Source: Acidobacteriota bacterium
GTDB taxonomy: Bacteria > Pseudomonadota > Alphaproteobacteria > Acetobacterales > Acetobacteraceae
Assembly (NCBI GenBank): GCA_903970435.1
Contig: CAJCIS010000180.1
Span: forward strand, 1 to 53,484
Length of the DNA stretch: 53,484 nucleotides
Reading direction: 5' to 3'
Shown here: positions 42,497 through 50,886 of the stretch, piece after piece
Layout: each line of letters starts with the position of its first letter
Numbering within the stretch: position 1 is the first letter of the stretch
Position numbers and translations under genes: made by a program
Notes under the pieces: generated by a model
Seen by the model: only the letters and a program-made list of their open reading frames with translations
Told to the model about the DNA's origin: nothing
Database searches by the model: none

Positions 42497-42622
42497 AAGA
42501 AAGCCGTTCATTTCTGAAGAAAAGAACCAAAAGACGTTTTACACTGCCCCTGCACATCGGTTCGCGCTCTGGGCGAAACGTCAGGGATGGCATCAAGAGC
42601 AAAAGTCTTTTGGTGGCTTCCT
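42497..42622. repeat. ATH full element with truncated right half
   Basis: Left unit (+) 42497-42540 carries the covarying stem variant with one mismatch (GTTCATTTCTGAAGAAAAGAAC). The right unit (-) 42601-42622 retains only AAAAGTCTTTTGG and CTTCC, having lost its main hairpin. Between convergent GNAT and DUF1150 genes. Confidence 0.8.
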
Positions 42623-42627
42623 TAACC

Positions 42628-42870
42628 TCAATGAACCCGGGCCGGAACCATTTCATGCTGCACGATGGCAGCGCGCGCCACGGCCTCATCATCGGCCACC
42701 GCCATCGGCGTGCCATCCGCGCCGTGGATGGCGAAGGCACGCGCGCCGTTCATCATAACCTGCTTGACATAAGCCATTTGCGAAACGCCCAGGGCTGAAA
42801 ATTGCTCTGCCGAAAGATGCCGAATGTTGACCGCTATCTGCGGCAGTTCCTTGTCAACGGGTTCATTCAT
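42628..42870 (-). CDS. DUF1150 family protein
   Basis: 80-residue protein of the alphaproteobacterial DUF1150 family, recognised by VNIRHLSAEQFSALGVSQMAYVK and YAIHGADG-like FAIHGADGTPMAVADDEAVA. Function unknown, but it is regularly encoded next to Hsp20, as here, suggesting a stress link. ATG at 42870 with GGAG eight bases upstream; a TTG one codon earlier is less likely. Separated from hsp20 by 116 bases. Confidence 0.88.
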   Translation of the reverse strand: MNEPVDKELPQIAVNIRHLSAEQFSALGVSQMAYVKQVMMNGARAFAIHGADGTPMAVADDEAVARAAIVQHEMVPARVH

Positions 42871-42986
42871 CAAAATGCTCCTACACGAATCGCCTGCGCC
42901 AACGATTGCGCTCCTTGCAGCGTGCCTTAATCCCGCCGCCGGGAGTCAGCCTTTAGAGTCACTCTTTTGTTAGCAAATGTTGTGCC

Positions 42987-43433
42987 TCATCCCGCATCTA
43001 CAACCTTCGATACCCGGGAGCGTTCCGGCCTTGCAATTTCGATATGCCGCACCTTCGCCTCCGGCTGCGGCCGGGCCAGGTCGATATTCAGCAACCCGTT
43101 GTCCAACCACGCGCCTTTCACCTCGATCCCCTCGGCCATGACGAAGGCGCGTTGGAACTGCCGCGCCGCGATGCCGCGATGCAGGAATACCCGCCCCTGC
43201 ACGTCATCACTCTGCCTGCCGCGAATGACCAACTGGTTGTCTTCCTGCGTAATTTGCAGGTCGTCCATGGTGAAACCCGCGACAGCCAACGTAATGCGAA
43301 GGCCGGCCGGGCCAGTCTGCTCGATGTTGTACGGCGGGTAGCCGTCCGAAGAATTCTTGCTCGCGCGTTCGAGCATTTGCTCGAGGTGGTCGAACCCCAG
43401 GAAAAGCGGGGACGTGAACACGCGGGTCGTCAT
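42987..43433 (-). CDS. ibpA: Small heat shock protein, Hsp20/alpha-crystallin (IbpA-like)
   Basis: 148-residue holdase chaperone. N-terminal part FTSPLFLGFDHLEQML, YPPYNIEQTG, alpha-crystallin domain with LRITLAVAGFTMDDLQI, GRQSDDVQGRVFLHRGIAARQFQRAF, and AWLDNGLLNIDLARPQPE (the GLL-type motif before the tail). ATG at 43433 with the strong GAGGAGG eight bases upstream. That SD is masked by a ROSE-like hairpin (43442-43460), implying heat control of translation. Confidence 0.95.
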   Translation of the reverse strand: MTTRVFTSPLFLGFDHLEQMLERASKNSSDGYPPYNIEQTGPAGLRITLAVAGFTMDDLQITQEDNQLVIRGRQSDDVQGRVFLHRGIAARQFQRAFVMAEGIEVKGAWLDNGLLNIDLARPQPEAKVRHIEIARPERSRVSKVVDAG

Positions 43434-43441
43434 GCGCGAAG

Positions 43442-43460
43442 CCTCCTCATGTGAGCGAAG
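43442..43460 (-). promoter_or_regulatory. ROSE-like RNA thermometer hairpin over the hsp20 SD
   Basis: In the mRNA, CUUCGCUC pairs with GAGGAGG across an ACAU tetraloop, leaving one bulged G opposite the Shine-Dalgarno. This matches the U(U/C)GCU anti-SD with bulged G that defines ROSE elements of alphaproteobacterial small heat shock genes. Further short hairpins lie upstream (GGGCCCTGCCC region), as in ROSE leaders. Prediction only. Confidence 0.65.
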
Positions 43461-43561
43461 CGCGATGTGGGCAGGGCCCTGACGGCACCCTGTGTGCTGC
43501 ACGATTTCGGCATGTCGGGGGGCGATTGCAAGTAGAATCGCCTGCGCGATACCGCGTAAGC

Positions 43562-43673
43562 ACGTACGTTCAAGCCGGCGCCGGCCCTCACCCCCGCCCG
43601 GCCACCCACTGAAAGTATACTATCGTTGGGTGGCCGGGCGGGGGTGAGGGCCGGCGCCCCCTTGAACGTACGT
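43562..43673. repeat. Large palindrome, 47-bp arms, 18-base loop
   Basis: Arms 43562-43608 and 43627-43673 pair at 45 of 47 positions (mismatches only at 43575-43576 against 43659-43660). The loop contains GTATAC. Ends read ACGTACGTTCAAG; the inner arm is very GC-rich (CCGCCCGGCCACCCA). Lies between the divergent hsp20 and def genes, so it is not a convergent terminator. Nature unknown. Confidence 0.9.
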
Positions 43674-43714
43674 CTTCACGACTACCCTGGCATTTGGCAT
43701 TTCGCTTGGGGTAG

Positions 43715-44263
43715 ATGCAGGCGATGAGTGAAACCGAGGCAGATCCGGCGCTGCTGCCGATCCTGATCGCGCCGCATAAGACATTGAAGACCAAGGCGCG
43801 GCCGGTGGTCGACGCCGATATGGACCGCGTACGCGTGCTGGTGCCGCGCATGTTCGCGGCAATGTACAAGGCGCCCGGCATCGGGCTGGCCGCGCCACAA
43901 GTGGATGTCGCACTCCGGCTGGCGGTGATCGACTTGCAGACCAACGAAGTCCGCAAGCCCTTTGCCATGATCAATCCGGAAATCCTGCGCGTCAGCGAGG
44001 ACTGGGCCACCCGCGAGGAAGGCTGCCTGTCGCTGCCGAACCAATATGCCGATGTGAGCCGGCCCGCCGCGGTGCGGGTGCGCTACATGGATTTGGACGG
44101 CAAGCGCCACGAAGTGGAAGCGGAGGGGTTGCTGTCCGCCTGCCTGCAGCATGAAATCGATCATCTGGATGGCGTGCTGTTCGTCGATCACCTGTCCGCC
44201 CTGAAGCGAAACATGCTGCTGCGGCGGCTGGCCAAGGAACAGAAACAGAAAGCGCTTGCGTGA
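43715..44263 (+). CDS. def: Peptide deformylase
   Basis: Removes the formyl group from nascent proteins; 182 residues. All three metal-site motifs are present: [17 protein letters not shown] (Cys ligand; usual form EGCLSVP) and [12 protein letters not shown] (HExxH). ATG at 43715 or, nine bases later, at 43724. First gene of def-fmt-truA; the stop is 10 bases before the fmt GTG. Confidence 0.95.
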   Translation: MQAMSETEADPALLPILIAPHKTLKTKARPVVDADMDRVRVLVPRMFAAMYKAPGIGLAAPQVDVALRLAVIDLQTNEVRKPFAMINPEILRVSEDWATREEGCLSLPNQYADVSRPAAVRVRYMDLDGKRHEVEAEGLLSACLQHEIDHLDGVLFVDHLSALKRNMLLRRLAKEQKQKALA

Positions 44264-44273
44264 GGTTTTTCGC

Positions 44274-45179
44274 GTGAGGTTGGCCTTCATGGGCAGCCCG
44301 GAGTTCGCCGTCCCGGCGCTGCGGGCCCTCCGTGATGCGGGGCACGACATAGTTTGCGTCTACAGCCAGCCACCACGGCCCGCCGGCCGGGGCCACGCGG
44401 TGAAAGCCTCGCCCGTGCAACAGGCGGCCGAAGCCATGAGGCTGAAAATGCGCACCCCGGCGCGGGTGAAACGAGACGTCACCGAACACGCCGCATTCGC
44501 CGCGCTGGACCTGGATGCGGCGGTGGTCGCCGCCTACGGCCTGATTCTGCCGCCGCCGATGCTCGAAGCGCCGCGCCTGGGCTGCCTCAATATCCACGCC
44601 AGCCTGCTGCCGCGCTGGCGCGGCGCTGCCCCGATCCAGGCCGCCATCCTGGCCGGCGACACCGAAAGCGGCATTACCATCATGCGCATGGATGCCGGCC
44701 TCGACACCGGCCCGATGCTGCTGCGCGCGCCCGTGCCGATCGGCGATCGAACGACCACGCCCGAGCTGCACGACGCCCTCGCGGCCCTGGGCGCCCGCCT
44801 GATCGTTGAGGCCCTGGCAGGCAAGCCTTCCCCGGTTCCCCAGCCGGAGCCAGGTGCCACCTATGCGCCCAAGCTGACGAAGGAGGACGGCAAGCTCGAC
44901 TGGCAACGCGATGCCGTCGCGCTGGACCGTCAGGTGCGCGCGCTCAATCCATGGCCCGGCACGTTCGCCATGCTGGGCGCCGAACCGATCAAGATCCTGG
45001 CCGGGTGCCCGGCGGAGGGTCGCGGCGACCCCGGCCGGGTGCTGGGCGCGGATTTCACCGTCGCCTGTGGCCGAGGCGCGTTTCGCGTGACGCGCGCGCA
45101 GCGGCCCGGCCGGCCAGCCATGGAAGGCGCCGCCTTCCTGCGCGGCGTGCCGGATGGGCTGAACCAGACCCTGCAATGA
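44274..45179 (+). CDS. fmt: Methionyl-tRNA formyltransferase
   Basis: Formylates initiator Met-tRNA; 301 residues from GTG at 44274 ([11 protein letters not shown]), with GAGG nine bases upstream. Folate-binding Rossmann domain with [11 protein letters not shown], catalytic motif [17 protein letters not shown] (Asn, His) and [18 protein letters not shown]-terminal OB-like tRNA domain from about residue 205 ([10 protein letters not shown]). Its TGA overlaps the truA ATG. Confidence 0.95.
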   Translation: MRLAFMGSPEFAVPALRALRDAGHDIVCVYSQPPRPAGRGHAVKASPVQQAAEAMRLKMRTPARVKRDVTEHAAFAALDLDAAVVAAYGLILPPPMLEAPRLGCLNIHASLLPRWRGAAPIQAAILAGDTESGITIMRMDAGLDTGPMLLRAPVPIGDRTTTPELHDALAALGARLIVEALAGKPSPVPQPEPGATYAPKLTKEDGKLDWQRDAVALDRQVRALNPWPGTFAMLGAEPIKILAGCPAEGRGDPGRVLGADFTVACGRGAFRVTRAQRPGRPAMEGAAFLRGVPDGLNQTLQ

Positions 45180-45958
45180 CCCGCTTCGCGCTGCTGGTGG
45201 AATACGATGGCGCGGGCTTTGTCGGCTGGCAGCGCCAGGCGGACGGGCCGTCCGTGCAGGCCGTCATGGAAACAGCCGCGGCGCATCTGGCGGATGGCCC
45301 GGTCGCCGTCACGGTGGCCGGCCGCACCGACGCCGGCGTGCACGCCATCGGGCAAGTGGCGCACCTCGACCTCGCCCGCGCCATCGACCCCGGTAAATTG
45401 GCGCAGGCGCTGAACTTCCACATGAAACCGCATCGTGTGTGCGTGCTGCGGGCCGCGATCGTGGCCGATGATTGGAACGCCCGGTTTTCCGCCGTGCAGC
45501 GGGGGTATCGTTACGTTATCCTGAACCGCCGCGCGCGTCCGGCGCTGGCGGCGGGCCGCGCCTGGCACGTGCCCCACACGCTAGACGTGGCCGCCATGGC
45601 GGCCGGTGCCCGCCACCTGCTCGGCCGTCACGATTTCTCCAGTTTCCGCGCCGCAAGCTGCCAGGCCAACTCGCCCTGGCGCACGCTGGATCGGCTCGAC
45701 GTGGACCGCGCCGCCGATTGCGTCATCGTCCAGGCAGAGGCGCGCAGTTTTTTGCATCACCAGGTACGCAACATGGTCGGCAGCCTCAAGCTGGTGGGCG
45801 AGGGCTATTGGCCGCCGGAACGAATGCACACGGCGCTAGCCGCCGGCCACCGGAGCGCCGCCGGCCCGACAGCGCCGCCTGAGGGGCTTTTTCTGGTGGA
45901 GGTCAAATACGCGGAGGCGGTGTTCGGCGGGCCGGCGGAAGAAGCAGTTGTTTTTTGA
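45176..45958 (+). CDS. truA: tRNA pseudouridine(38-40) synthase
   Basis: Makes pseudouridine at positions 38-40 of the tRNA anticodon arm; 260 residues. [12 protein letters not shown], catalytic Asp52 in [17 protein letters not shown] and [12 protein letters not shown] are all diagnostic. ATGA overlap with fmt. The last six residues (EEAVVF) and the TGA stop are read from an ATH half-unit that begins at about 45940, so the repeat appears to have replaced the native terminus. Confidence 0.95.
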   Translation: MTRFALLVEYDGAGFVGWQRQADGPSVQAVMETAAAHLADGPVAVTVAGRTDAGVHAIGQVAHLDLARAIDPGKLAQALNFHMKPHRVCVLRAAIVADDWNARFSAVQRGYRYVILNRRARPALAAGRAWHVPHTLDVAAMAAGARHLLGRHDFSSFRAASCQANSPWRTLDRLDVDRAADCVIVQAEARSFLHHQVRNMVGSLKLVGEGYWPPERMHTALAAGHRSAAGPTAPPEGLFLVEVKYAEAVFGGPAEEAVVF

Positions 45959-45980
45959 AAAAAAGAACCAAAAAACTTTT
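45940..45980 (+). repeat. ATH half-unit supplying the truA stop codon
   Basis: Solo copy; the TTTTTTGA of its stem contains the in-frame TGA of truA. One stem change (GTTGTTTTTT) slightly weakens pairing. Followed by a GCH hairpin at 45997-46018. Confidence 0.92.
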
Positions 45981-45996
45981 GCTTTTTTGAGGTTGG

Positions 45997-46018
45997 GCCA
46001 GGGGCTGCGCCCCTGGCC
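45997..46018. repeat. GCH single hairpin
   Basis: GGCCAGGGGCTGCGCCCCTGGCC, a perfect stem with a tiny loop, seven bases before the stop of the convergent HAF-like gene. A likely bidirectional terminator between truA and that gene. Confidence 0.75.
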
Positions 46019-46024
46019 TCCGTT

Positions 46025-46891
46025 TTATAGCTTGCCGGTGGCGACGTAGCCGTAGCTCACGCTCTTTGCGGTCTGGTAACGGCCGACCACTGTTTCGCTG
46101 TCGTTAATGCCGTCGCCGATCGTGATCGTTCCTTTCGGATCGTCGAGCGTATAATACTTGTCCTTGACGCTGTCATACACGCCGCAATGATAATTGCCGC
46201 TGGTGTCGATGATGGTGGCCGAAATCTGGCCGTTGTTGTTCATGTGGTGCAGCACCGTCTGCTCATATTTCGGGAACAGAATCTCCGTCCGCTTGCCGCC
46301 CTGCACGAAATAGGAGTGGGTGTAGCCGTCCGACAGCACCGAGGTCAGCGTATAGTCGCCCGCATCGTCGATGCCGAAACCTTCCGTCGTTGTGCCGCCC
46401 TTCACCGTCAGCTTGGTGAACTTGGTGCCGTCGTACAGAAAGCCAAAATATACGCCCTTCTTGTCGATGTAGTAGCCAATGGCGACATTGGAGGCGTTGA
46501 CGCCGTAAACCACGGTATAAACCGACCCCGGCGGCGCGATGTCGCTGAACGTGCCGTTGCTGTAGATGTAGCCATGATCGGCTTCGTTGGCGTCAACGTA
46601 GTCGCCGACAATCGTGCCGGTGCTGCTGATGCCCCAGCATTCGGTACCGTTCACCGCGTTGGGGTCGTTCAGCGGTGTCTTCTTCTTGCCCGTCAGAACA
46701 AAGCAGTTGCGCACATCGCCCAGGGAGGCGAACACGCCGCCCACCGCCGTGCCCTTGGCGTTGATATCGTGCATGGACGTCATCATGCCCTTGCCGTCCG
46801 TGATCGTCGTGAATGTGTATTTTTGCGCGGCGGCATAATGCGCCGGCAGCGCCGCCAGCAGAACGGCGGCCACAAGGCTTGTGCGGTTCAT
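46025..46891 (-). CDS. Secreted HAF-like repeat protein (paralogue 1)
   Basis: 288 residues: signal peptide (SLVAAVLLAALPAHYAAA) then short repeats of the HAF type with alternating Gly-Ile-Asn/Asp...Val-Gly and Gly-Phe/Tyr-Xaa-Tyr motifs (MHDINAKGTAVGGVFA, WGISSTGTIVGDYVDA, GVNASNVAIGYYID, GIDDAGDYTLTSV, GINDSETVVGRYQ). Probably a secreted beta-rich protein. No PEP-CTERM signal at its C-terminus (GYVATGKL). ATG at 46891 with GGGGA upstream. The neighbour is a clear paralogue in the same order of motifs. Confidence 0.8.
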   Translation of the reverse strand: MNRTSLVAAVLLAALPAHYAAAQKYTFTTITDGKGMMTSMHDINAKGTAVGGVFASLGDVRNCFVLTGKKKTPLNDPNAVNGTECWGISSTGTIVGDYVDANEADHGYIYSNGTFSDIAPPGSVYTVVYGVNASNVAIGYYIDKKGVYFGFLYDGTKFTKLTVKGGTTTEGFGIDDAGDYTLTSVLSDGYTHSYFVQGGKRTEILFPKYEQTVLHHMNNNGQISATIIDTSGNYHCGVYDSVKDKYYTLDDPKGTITIGDGINDSETVVGRYQTAKSVSYGYVATGKL

Positions 46892-46995
46892 CGAGAGTCC
46901 CCTTCTTGTTAGTGTGCGCCCAAACACCGAGACGCTATGCCAGCCATTGCCCCCACGCAACCTGCAATCTCGCGCGGGCTCGTTTCATGGCAGGT

Positions 46996-47877
46996 TTAAG
47001 GAAGTGAGCCAGTCGCGACATAGGCGATGCTTGGGCCGGTGGCTTTGGTTTGGTAGCTGCCGGCGAGCGTCTGTGCATCGTTGATGCCGTAGGTGAGTGT
47101 TGCCGTCGCCTTCGGATCGTCGATGATGTAGTAGGCGTCTGCCTCGCTGTCATAGACGCCGCCGTGGTAGAGGCCGTTCTGGTCGATGGTTGTTGCGGCC
47201 ACCTGGCCGACATTATTGATCTGGTGCGCGAACACCTGGGTTTCGTTCGGGAACAGGATTTCGGTTTTGGTCTTGCCGGACACCAGATATGAATGTTCGT
47301 TGCCATCCGCCAGAACCGTATCGATCGTGTAATCGCCGTCATCGTTGATGCCGAATGCCTCGGTATTCTTGCCGCCCTTGATGTTGAGCGTTTTGTAGGT
47401 GGTGCCGTCGAACATGAAGCCATGGCTCTTGCCGGCGGCGTCGAGATAGAAGCCGACCACGGCGTTGCTGTCGTTCACGCCATTGACGATCGTGTGCAGG
47501 CTGCCGGGTGGATTGATGTCGGTGAAGATGCCGTTGACGTCGATGAAGCCGTTATACATGCCGTTGCCGTCGATATAGTCGCCGACGACGCTTCCGGCAT
47601 TGTTGATGCCCCAGCATTCGGTGCCCCCGGCGCCGTTGGGATCGGTCAGCTTCGTTACTGCTTTGCCTTCCAGCACGAAGCAGTTCAGCACATCGCCCTG
47701 CGCCGCGAACGTGCCGCCGACCGCGATATTGCCATTATTGATGGCGGCAAGTGCGGCCTGCTCGCCCTTGGGGAATTTGACCGCTTTGAAAACATAGGTT
47801 TGCGCGCCCGCGGGGTGCATCGCCAGGGCGAGCACGGCGTAAAGGGGTGCGGCTGCGACAAGGTTTTTGGCAATCAT
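46996..47877 (-). CDS. Secreted HAF-like repeat protein (paralogue 2)
   Basis: 293 residues, colinear with the downstream paralogue: shared CFVL, GTECWGI, VVGDYI, INPPGS/IAPPGS, GFMFDGT/GFLYDGT, EILFP and YVATG. Signal peptide LYAVLALAMHPAGA. About 104 bases separate the pair, which points to a tandem duplication. ATG at 47877. Role unknown; no sorting signal seen. Confidence 0.8.
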   Translation of the reverse strand: MIAKNLVAAAPLYAVLALAMHPAGAQTYVFKAVKFPKGEQAALAAINNGNIAVGGTFAAQGDVLNCFVLEGKAVTKLTDPNGAGGTECWGINNAGSVVGDYIDGNGMYNGFIDVNGIFTDINPPGSLHTIVNGVNDSNAVVGFYLDAAGKSHGFMFDGTTYKTLNIKGGKNTEAFGINDDGDYTIDTVLADGNEHSYLVSGKTKTEILFPNETQVFAHQINNVGQVAATTIDQNGLYHGGVYDSEADAYYIIDDPKATATLTYGINDAQTLAGSYQTKATGPSIAYVATGSLP

Positions 47878-47904
47878 TGAACAAATCTCCGGGTGAGAAT
47901 GCGA

Positions 47905-48279
47905 TTAGTAGGCGATGCGGCGTAACAGATACCAGACCAGGACCGGCACCACGAACTCGACGGCGGTCAGCGCCTGGAATAGCGTATTCGGCGGCCCGAC
48001 TTCCACCATGGAAACCACCCGCGCCACGCCGCCGGCGAACAGAAGCCCGGCCAGGAAACGTATGAACTGGGCCCGCCGGTCGATCGCGCGCAGGCACCAC
48101 AGGATGGCAACGCCATACCCCAGGAACAGGGTGGCATAGAAGCGGTCCTCGCTGTCCATCGTCGCGTTCACCGGGACCGATCCCGGAATGGACTTCGGGC
48201 CGAATACGATGTGGGTCAGCGCAATGCCGATCGCGGCAATACCGCCGACGGTCAGAATGAAAATCAGAATTCGCCGCAT
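47905..48279 (-). CDS. DUF4345-like small membrane protein
   Basis: 124 residues with four hydrophobic segments: ILIFILTVGGIAAIGIALTH, FYATLFLGYGVAILWCLRAI, FIRFLAGLLFAGGVARVVSM and ALTAVEFVVPVLVWYLL. The pattern DRFYATLFLGYG...RFLAGLLFAGGVAR fits the DUF4345 family of unknown function. ATG at 48279; longer readings lack support. Upstream of the HAF twins, same strand. Confidence 0.8.
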   Translation of the reverse strand: MRRILIFILTVGGIAAIGIALTHIVFGPKSIPGSVPVNATMDSEDRFYATLFLGYGVAILWCLRAIDRRAQFIRFLAGLLFAGGVARVVSMVEVGPPNTLFQALTAVEFVVPVLVWYLLRRIAY

Positions 48280-48320
48280 CGAGGCTCCCCGCTTTCCGAA
48301 AATGGTAGTCCTGGCCGGCA

Positions 48321-48617
48321 TTATGTCTTCGTGCGCGCTTCCCGCACGTAGGCACGCTCGCCGGTGGCCGGATGATACCAGACCGCCACCACACCGTTCG
48401 CGTCCGTGCTGCGTTCGCCTGTGGCGACCCAATCCGGCCCGGGCGGCCGATCCAGTTCGGCCTTGTAGCGATAGTTTTCGAAATATACGCCGCCGGCCAG
48501 AATGGCGCCCCAAACGACAAGCGGCGCCACGCTGCCGACCCGATGGCCGGTCACCCACAGCCATACCGCGAGCGTCAGCAACGCCAGGCCGGTCCCGAGA
48601 ACCCAGCGCCGCAACAT
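48321..48617 (-). CDS. Hypothetical membrane protein
   Basis: 98 residues. Two adjacent membrane segments (VLGTGLALLTLAVWLWVTG and VAPLVVWGAILAGGVYF) are followed by a soluble tail with the WVATGERSTDANGVVAVWYHPATGERAYVREA arrangement, here notable for a twice-occurring TGER. Similar tails are seen in small alphaproteobacterial envelope proteins; no named family assigned. ATG at 48617, five bases after the YbjQ-like gene stop, so cotranscribed with it. Confidence 0.72.
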   Translation of the reverse strand: MLRRWVLGTGLALLTLAVWLWVTGHRVGSVAPLVVWGAILAGGVYFENYRYKAELDRPPGPDWVATGERSTDANGVVAVWYHPATGERAYVREARTKT

Positions 48618-48622
48618 GTGTC

Positions 48623-48949
48623 CTAGCCGCCCGCCGGCGCCACGATCGCGGCGGTGCCGTAGGCAACGATCTCGCTCATGGTCTGGCCGATTTCGGAGCT
48701 GTCGAAGCGCATCATCAGTACCGCGTTGGCGCCCATGGCGGATGCGTTGCTGACCATGCGGTCGGTGGCATGCCGCCGCGCCTCTTCCAGCATGCTGGTA
48801 TATTCGGTGATTTCGCCGCCGACGATGGAGCGCAAGCCGGCCATGATGTTGCCGCCAATGCCGCGGCTGCGCACCACTACGCCGAACACCTGGCCCAGCG
48901 TTTGTTGCACCTGGTGGCCGGCGATTTGTTCGGTGGTGACGACGATCAT
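48623..48949 (-). CDS. YbjQ/UPF0145 family protein
   Basis: 108 residues matching the YbjQ family: VTTEQIAGHQVQQTLGQVFGVVVRS, SIVGGEITEYTSMLEEAR, RMVSNASAMGANAVLMMRFDS and EIVAYGTAAIV. Pentameric fold of unknown function, sometimes labelled heavy-metal binding without proof. ATG at 48949. First of a short operon with the small membrane protein behind it. Confidence 0.92.
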   Translation of the reverse strand: MIVVTTEQIAGHQVQQTLGQVFGVVVRSRGIGGNIMAGLRSIVGGEITEYTSMLEEARRHATDRMVSNASAMGANAVLMMRFDSSEIGQTMSEIVAYGTAAIVAPAGG

Positions 48950-48978
48950 GCGAGGGCTCCGACAGACAGAGGAAGAAA

Positions 48979-49102
48979 GGAAGTATTTCTTTTTTGAAAA
49001 AAAGAAACAAAAAACTTTTGTTTTGATTCGCCAATTCTTCTTAGCGCCGCTGGGCTCGGCATAATTTTTTTGTTTCTTTTTTTCAAAAAAGAACGGCTTT
49101 CT
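48979..49102. repeat. ATH full element
   Basis: Half-units at 48979-49019 (+) and 49062-49102 (-). The right unit overlaps the TAA stop of aroKB (49102-49104). The spacer is longer and lacks the usual GCAACAGA. Confidence 0.88.
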
Positions 49103-50829
49103 TATTCCGCGCAGCCGGCGTCCCGCAATACAGCCAACACCGCGTCAACCGGCACGTCCCGGCTGGTAAAGGCGTCGCCGATGGCGCGGGCCAGCACAAA
49201 CGCTAGCCTGCCGTCGCGCATCTTCTTGTCGTGCTGCATGTGCGCCAGCAATCCCGACGCCGAAAAGCGCCGGCCAAGCTCATGCAGCGTGGCTGCCATG
49301 CCGCACGCTCCAATGTGCCGGATCACCCGCGCCGCCGTGCCACGCGCGCAAACTTCGAGCTTTTCCGACAGGGCAAACGCCAGCCCCAGACCCAGGGCCA
49401 CCGCCTCGCCATGCAGCAGGCGGCCGTCATAGCCATACTCGGCCTCCAGCGCGTGGGCGAACGTGTGGCCGAGGTTGAGCAGCGCACGCCCGTCGCTGGA
49501 TTTCTCCTCGCGCTCGTCGTCCGTCACGACCGCGGCCTTGAACGCGCACGCGCGGGCCACCGCCTCGGCCTGCAGGGTGGCATCGCCGGCCAGCAGGGCA
49601 GGGGCGTTCGCTTCGCACCAGGCGAAAAAAGCCGCGTCGCCAATCAGGCCGGCCTTGGCGACTTCCGCATACCCGGCCCGGAGCTCGCGCGGCGGCAACG
49701 TGGCCAGCGCCCCGGTGTCGGCCAGCACGCCATGAGGCTGGTGAAAGGCGCCCAGCAGGTTCTTGCCGAATTGCGTGTTGATCCCGGTCTTGCCGCCGAC
49801 GCTGCTATCCACCTGCGCCAGCAACGTCGTGGGGATTTGCACGAACGGCAGCCCGCGCAACGTCGTGGCGGCCACAAAACCGGCCAAGTCGCCGACCACG
49901 CCGCCGCCGAGCGCAATCACCGCCGTCCGCCGCTCCACGCCGATTTCCAGCAACGCGTCGGTCACCTGGCCGAACACCGCCAAACTCTTGCTGCGTTCGC
50001 CCGGTGCCACCACGATCTGGCGGGCATCGAAGCCGGTCTCCGCGAGCCCCGCCATCAGGCCGGATAAATGCAGCGCCGCCACGTTGGAATCGGTGATCAC
50101 CACCACGCGCTTCTGCTGCAGCACCGGCGCCAAGTAGGCGCCCGCGCGCGCGATCAGGCCGGTGCCGATCACCACCTGATACGGGTGCGCGGCCAGCGGC
50201 ACATCCACGCGCAGCGGTGCCCGATAGCCTAACACCGCGTCGGCGACCCGGCCGGTCGTCACGTCCGGACTGTCGTCGCCGCAATCCACCACCACGTCGG
50301 CCTCTGCGTAGAATGGGTGCCGCGCCTGCATCAATTGCGCCAGCACCCGCGCCGGATCGCCCGCGCGCAGCAAGGGCCGGTGATGCCGGCCGGCGGTACG
50401 GCGCAGCAGAATCGGCAACTCGCAGCGCAGCCACACACTGCGCGCGCCGCTTCGAATGGCGGCGCGAGTCTCGGTATCGATGAAGGCGCCGCCGCCGGTG
50501 GCCAGCACGCAGGGCGGCCCGGCGAGCAGGCGGCGGATCACCCGGCGCTCGCCGGCGCGAAAATCGGCCTCGCCAAACCGCTCGAAGAACTCCGCCACCG
50601 TGCAGCGCGCCGCCTGTTCGATTTCATGATCGGCGTCGCGGAAGGGCAGCCCCAGCCGGAGGGCCAGACGGCGCCCGATCGCCGTCTTGCCCGCACCCAT
50701 CAGCCCCACCAGCACAATGGTGGGTCCCGTCCAGAGCGGCACCGGCCCAGCCTGCGAAGCTGCGCCCTGCACGGCATCGCCGGATATCGCGGGATTGGAA
50801 ATAGGCAGCACCTCGGTGTTGCGCGTCAT
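49102..50829 (-). CDS. aroKB: Bifunctional shikimate kinase / 3-dehydroquinate synthase (AroK-AroB fusion)
   Basis: 575 residues carrying two steps of the shikimate pathway. AroK domain (about 35-200): P-loop GLMGAGKT at 42-49, [24 protein letters not shown] (substrate GGG motif), [12 protein letters not shown] (lid). AroB domain (about 205-575): [76 protein letters not shown] and [10 protein letters not shown] (metal-binding His). The two reactions are not consecutive, so no channelling is implied. ATG at 50829. Such fusions are known in Acetobacteraceae. Confidence 0.95.
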   Translation of the reverse strand: MTRNTEVLPISNPAISGDAVQGAASQAGPVPLWTGPTIVLVGLMGAGKTAIGRRLALRLGLPFRDADHEIEQAARCTVAEFFERFGEADFRAGERRVIRRLLAGPPCVLATGGGAFIDTETRAAIRSGARSVWLRCELPILLRRTAGRHHRPLLRAGDPARVLAQLMQARHPFYAEADVVVDCGDDSPDVTTGRVADAVLGYRAPLRVDVPLAAHPYQVVIGTGLIARAGAYLAPVLQQKRVVVITDSNVAALHLSGLMAGLAETGFDARQIVVAPGERSKSLAVFGQVTDALLEIGVERRTAVIALGGGVVGDLAGFVAATTLRGLPFVQIPTTLLAQVDSSVGGKTGINTQFGKNLLGAFHQPHGVLADTGALATLPPRELRAGYAEVAKAGLIGDAAFFAWCEANAPALLAGDATLQAEAVARACAFKAAVVTDDEREEKSSDGRALLNLGHTFAHALEAEYGYDGRLLHGEAVALGLGLAFALSEKLEVCARGTAARVIRHIGACGMAATLHELGRRFSASGLLAHMQHDKKMRDGRLAFVLARAIGDAFTSRDVPVDAVLAVLRDAGCAE

Positions 50830-50886
50830 GGGTGCGAAGGCTAGCACACCCCTTGTGCAGCACAGCAAGAGAACGAGTCGGACCGC

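Noticed and set aside
751-49102. ATH units as ordinary intrinsic terminators
   Set aside because: The stem is A/T-based, the U-run is part of the stem itself, and units occur within cotranscribed operons (atp, efflux, polysaccharide). A partial effect remains possible.
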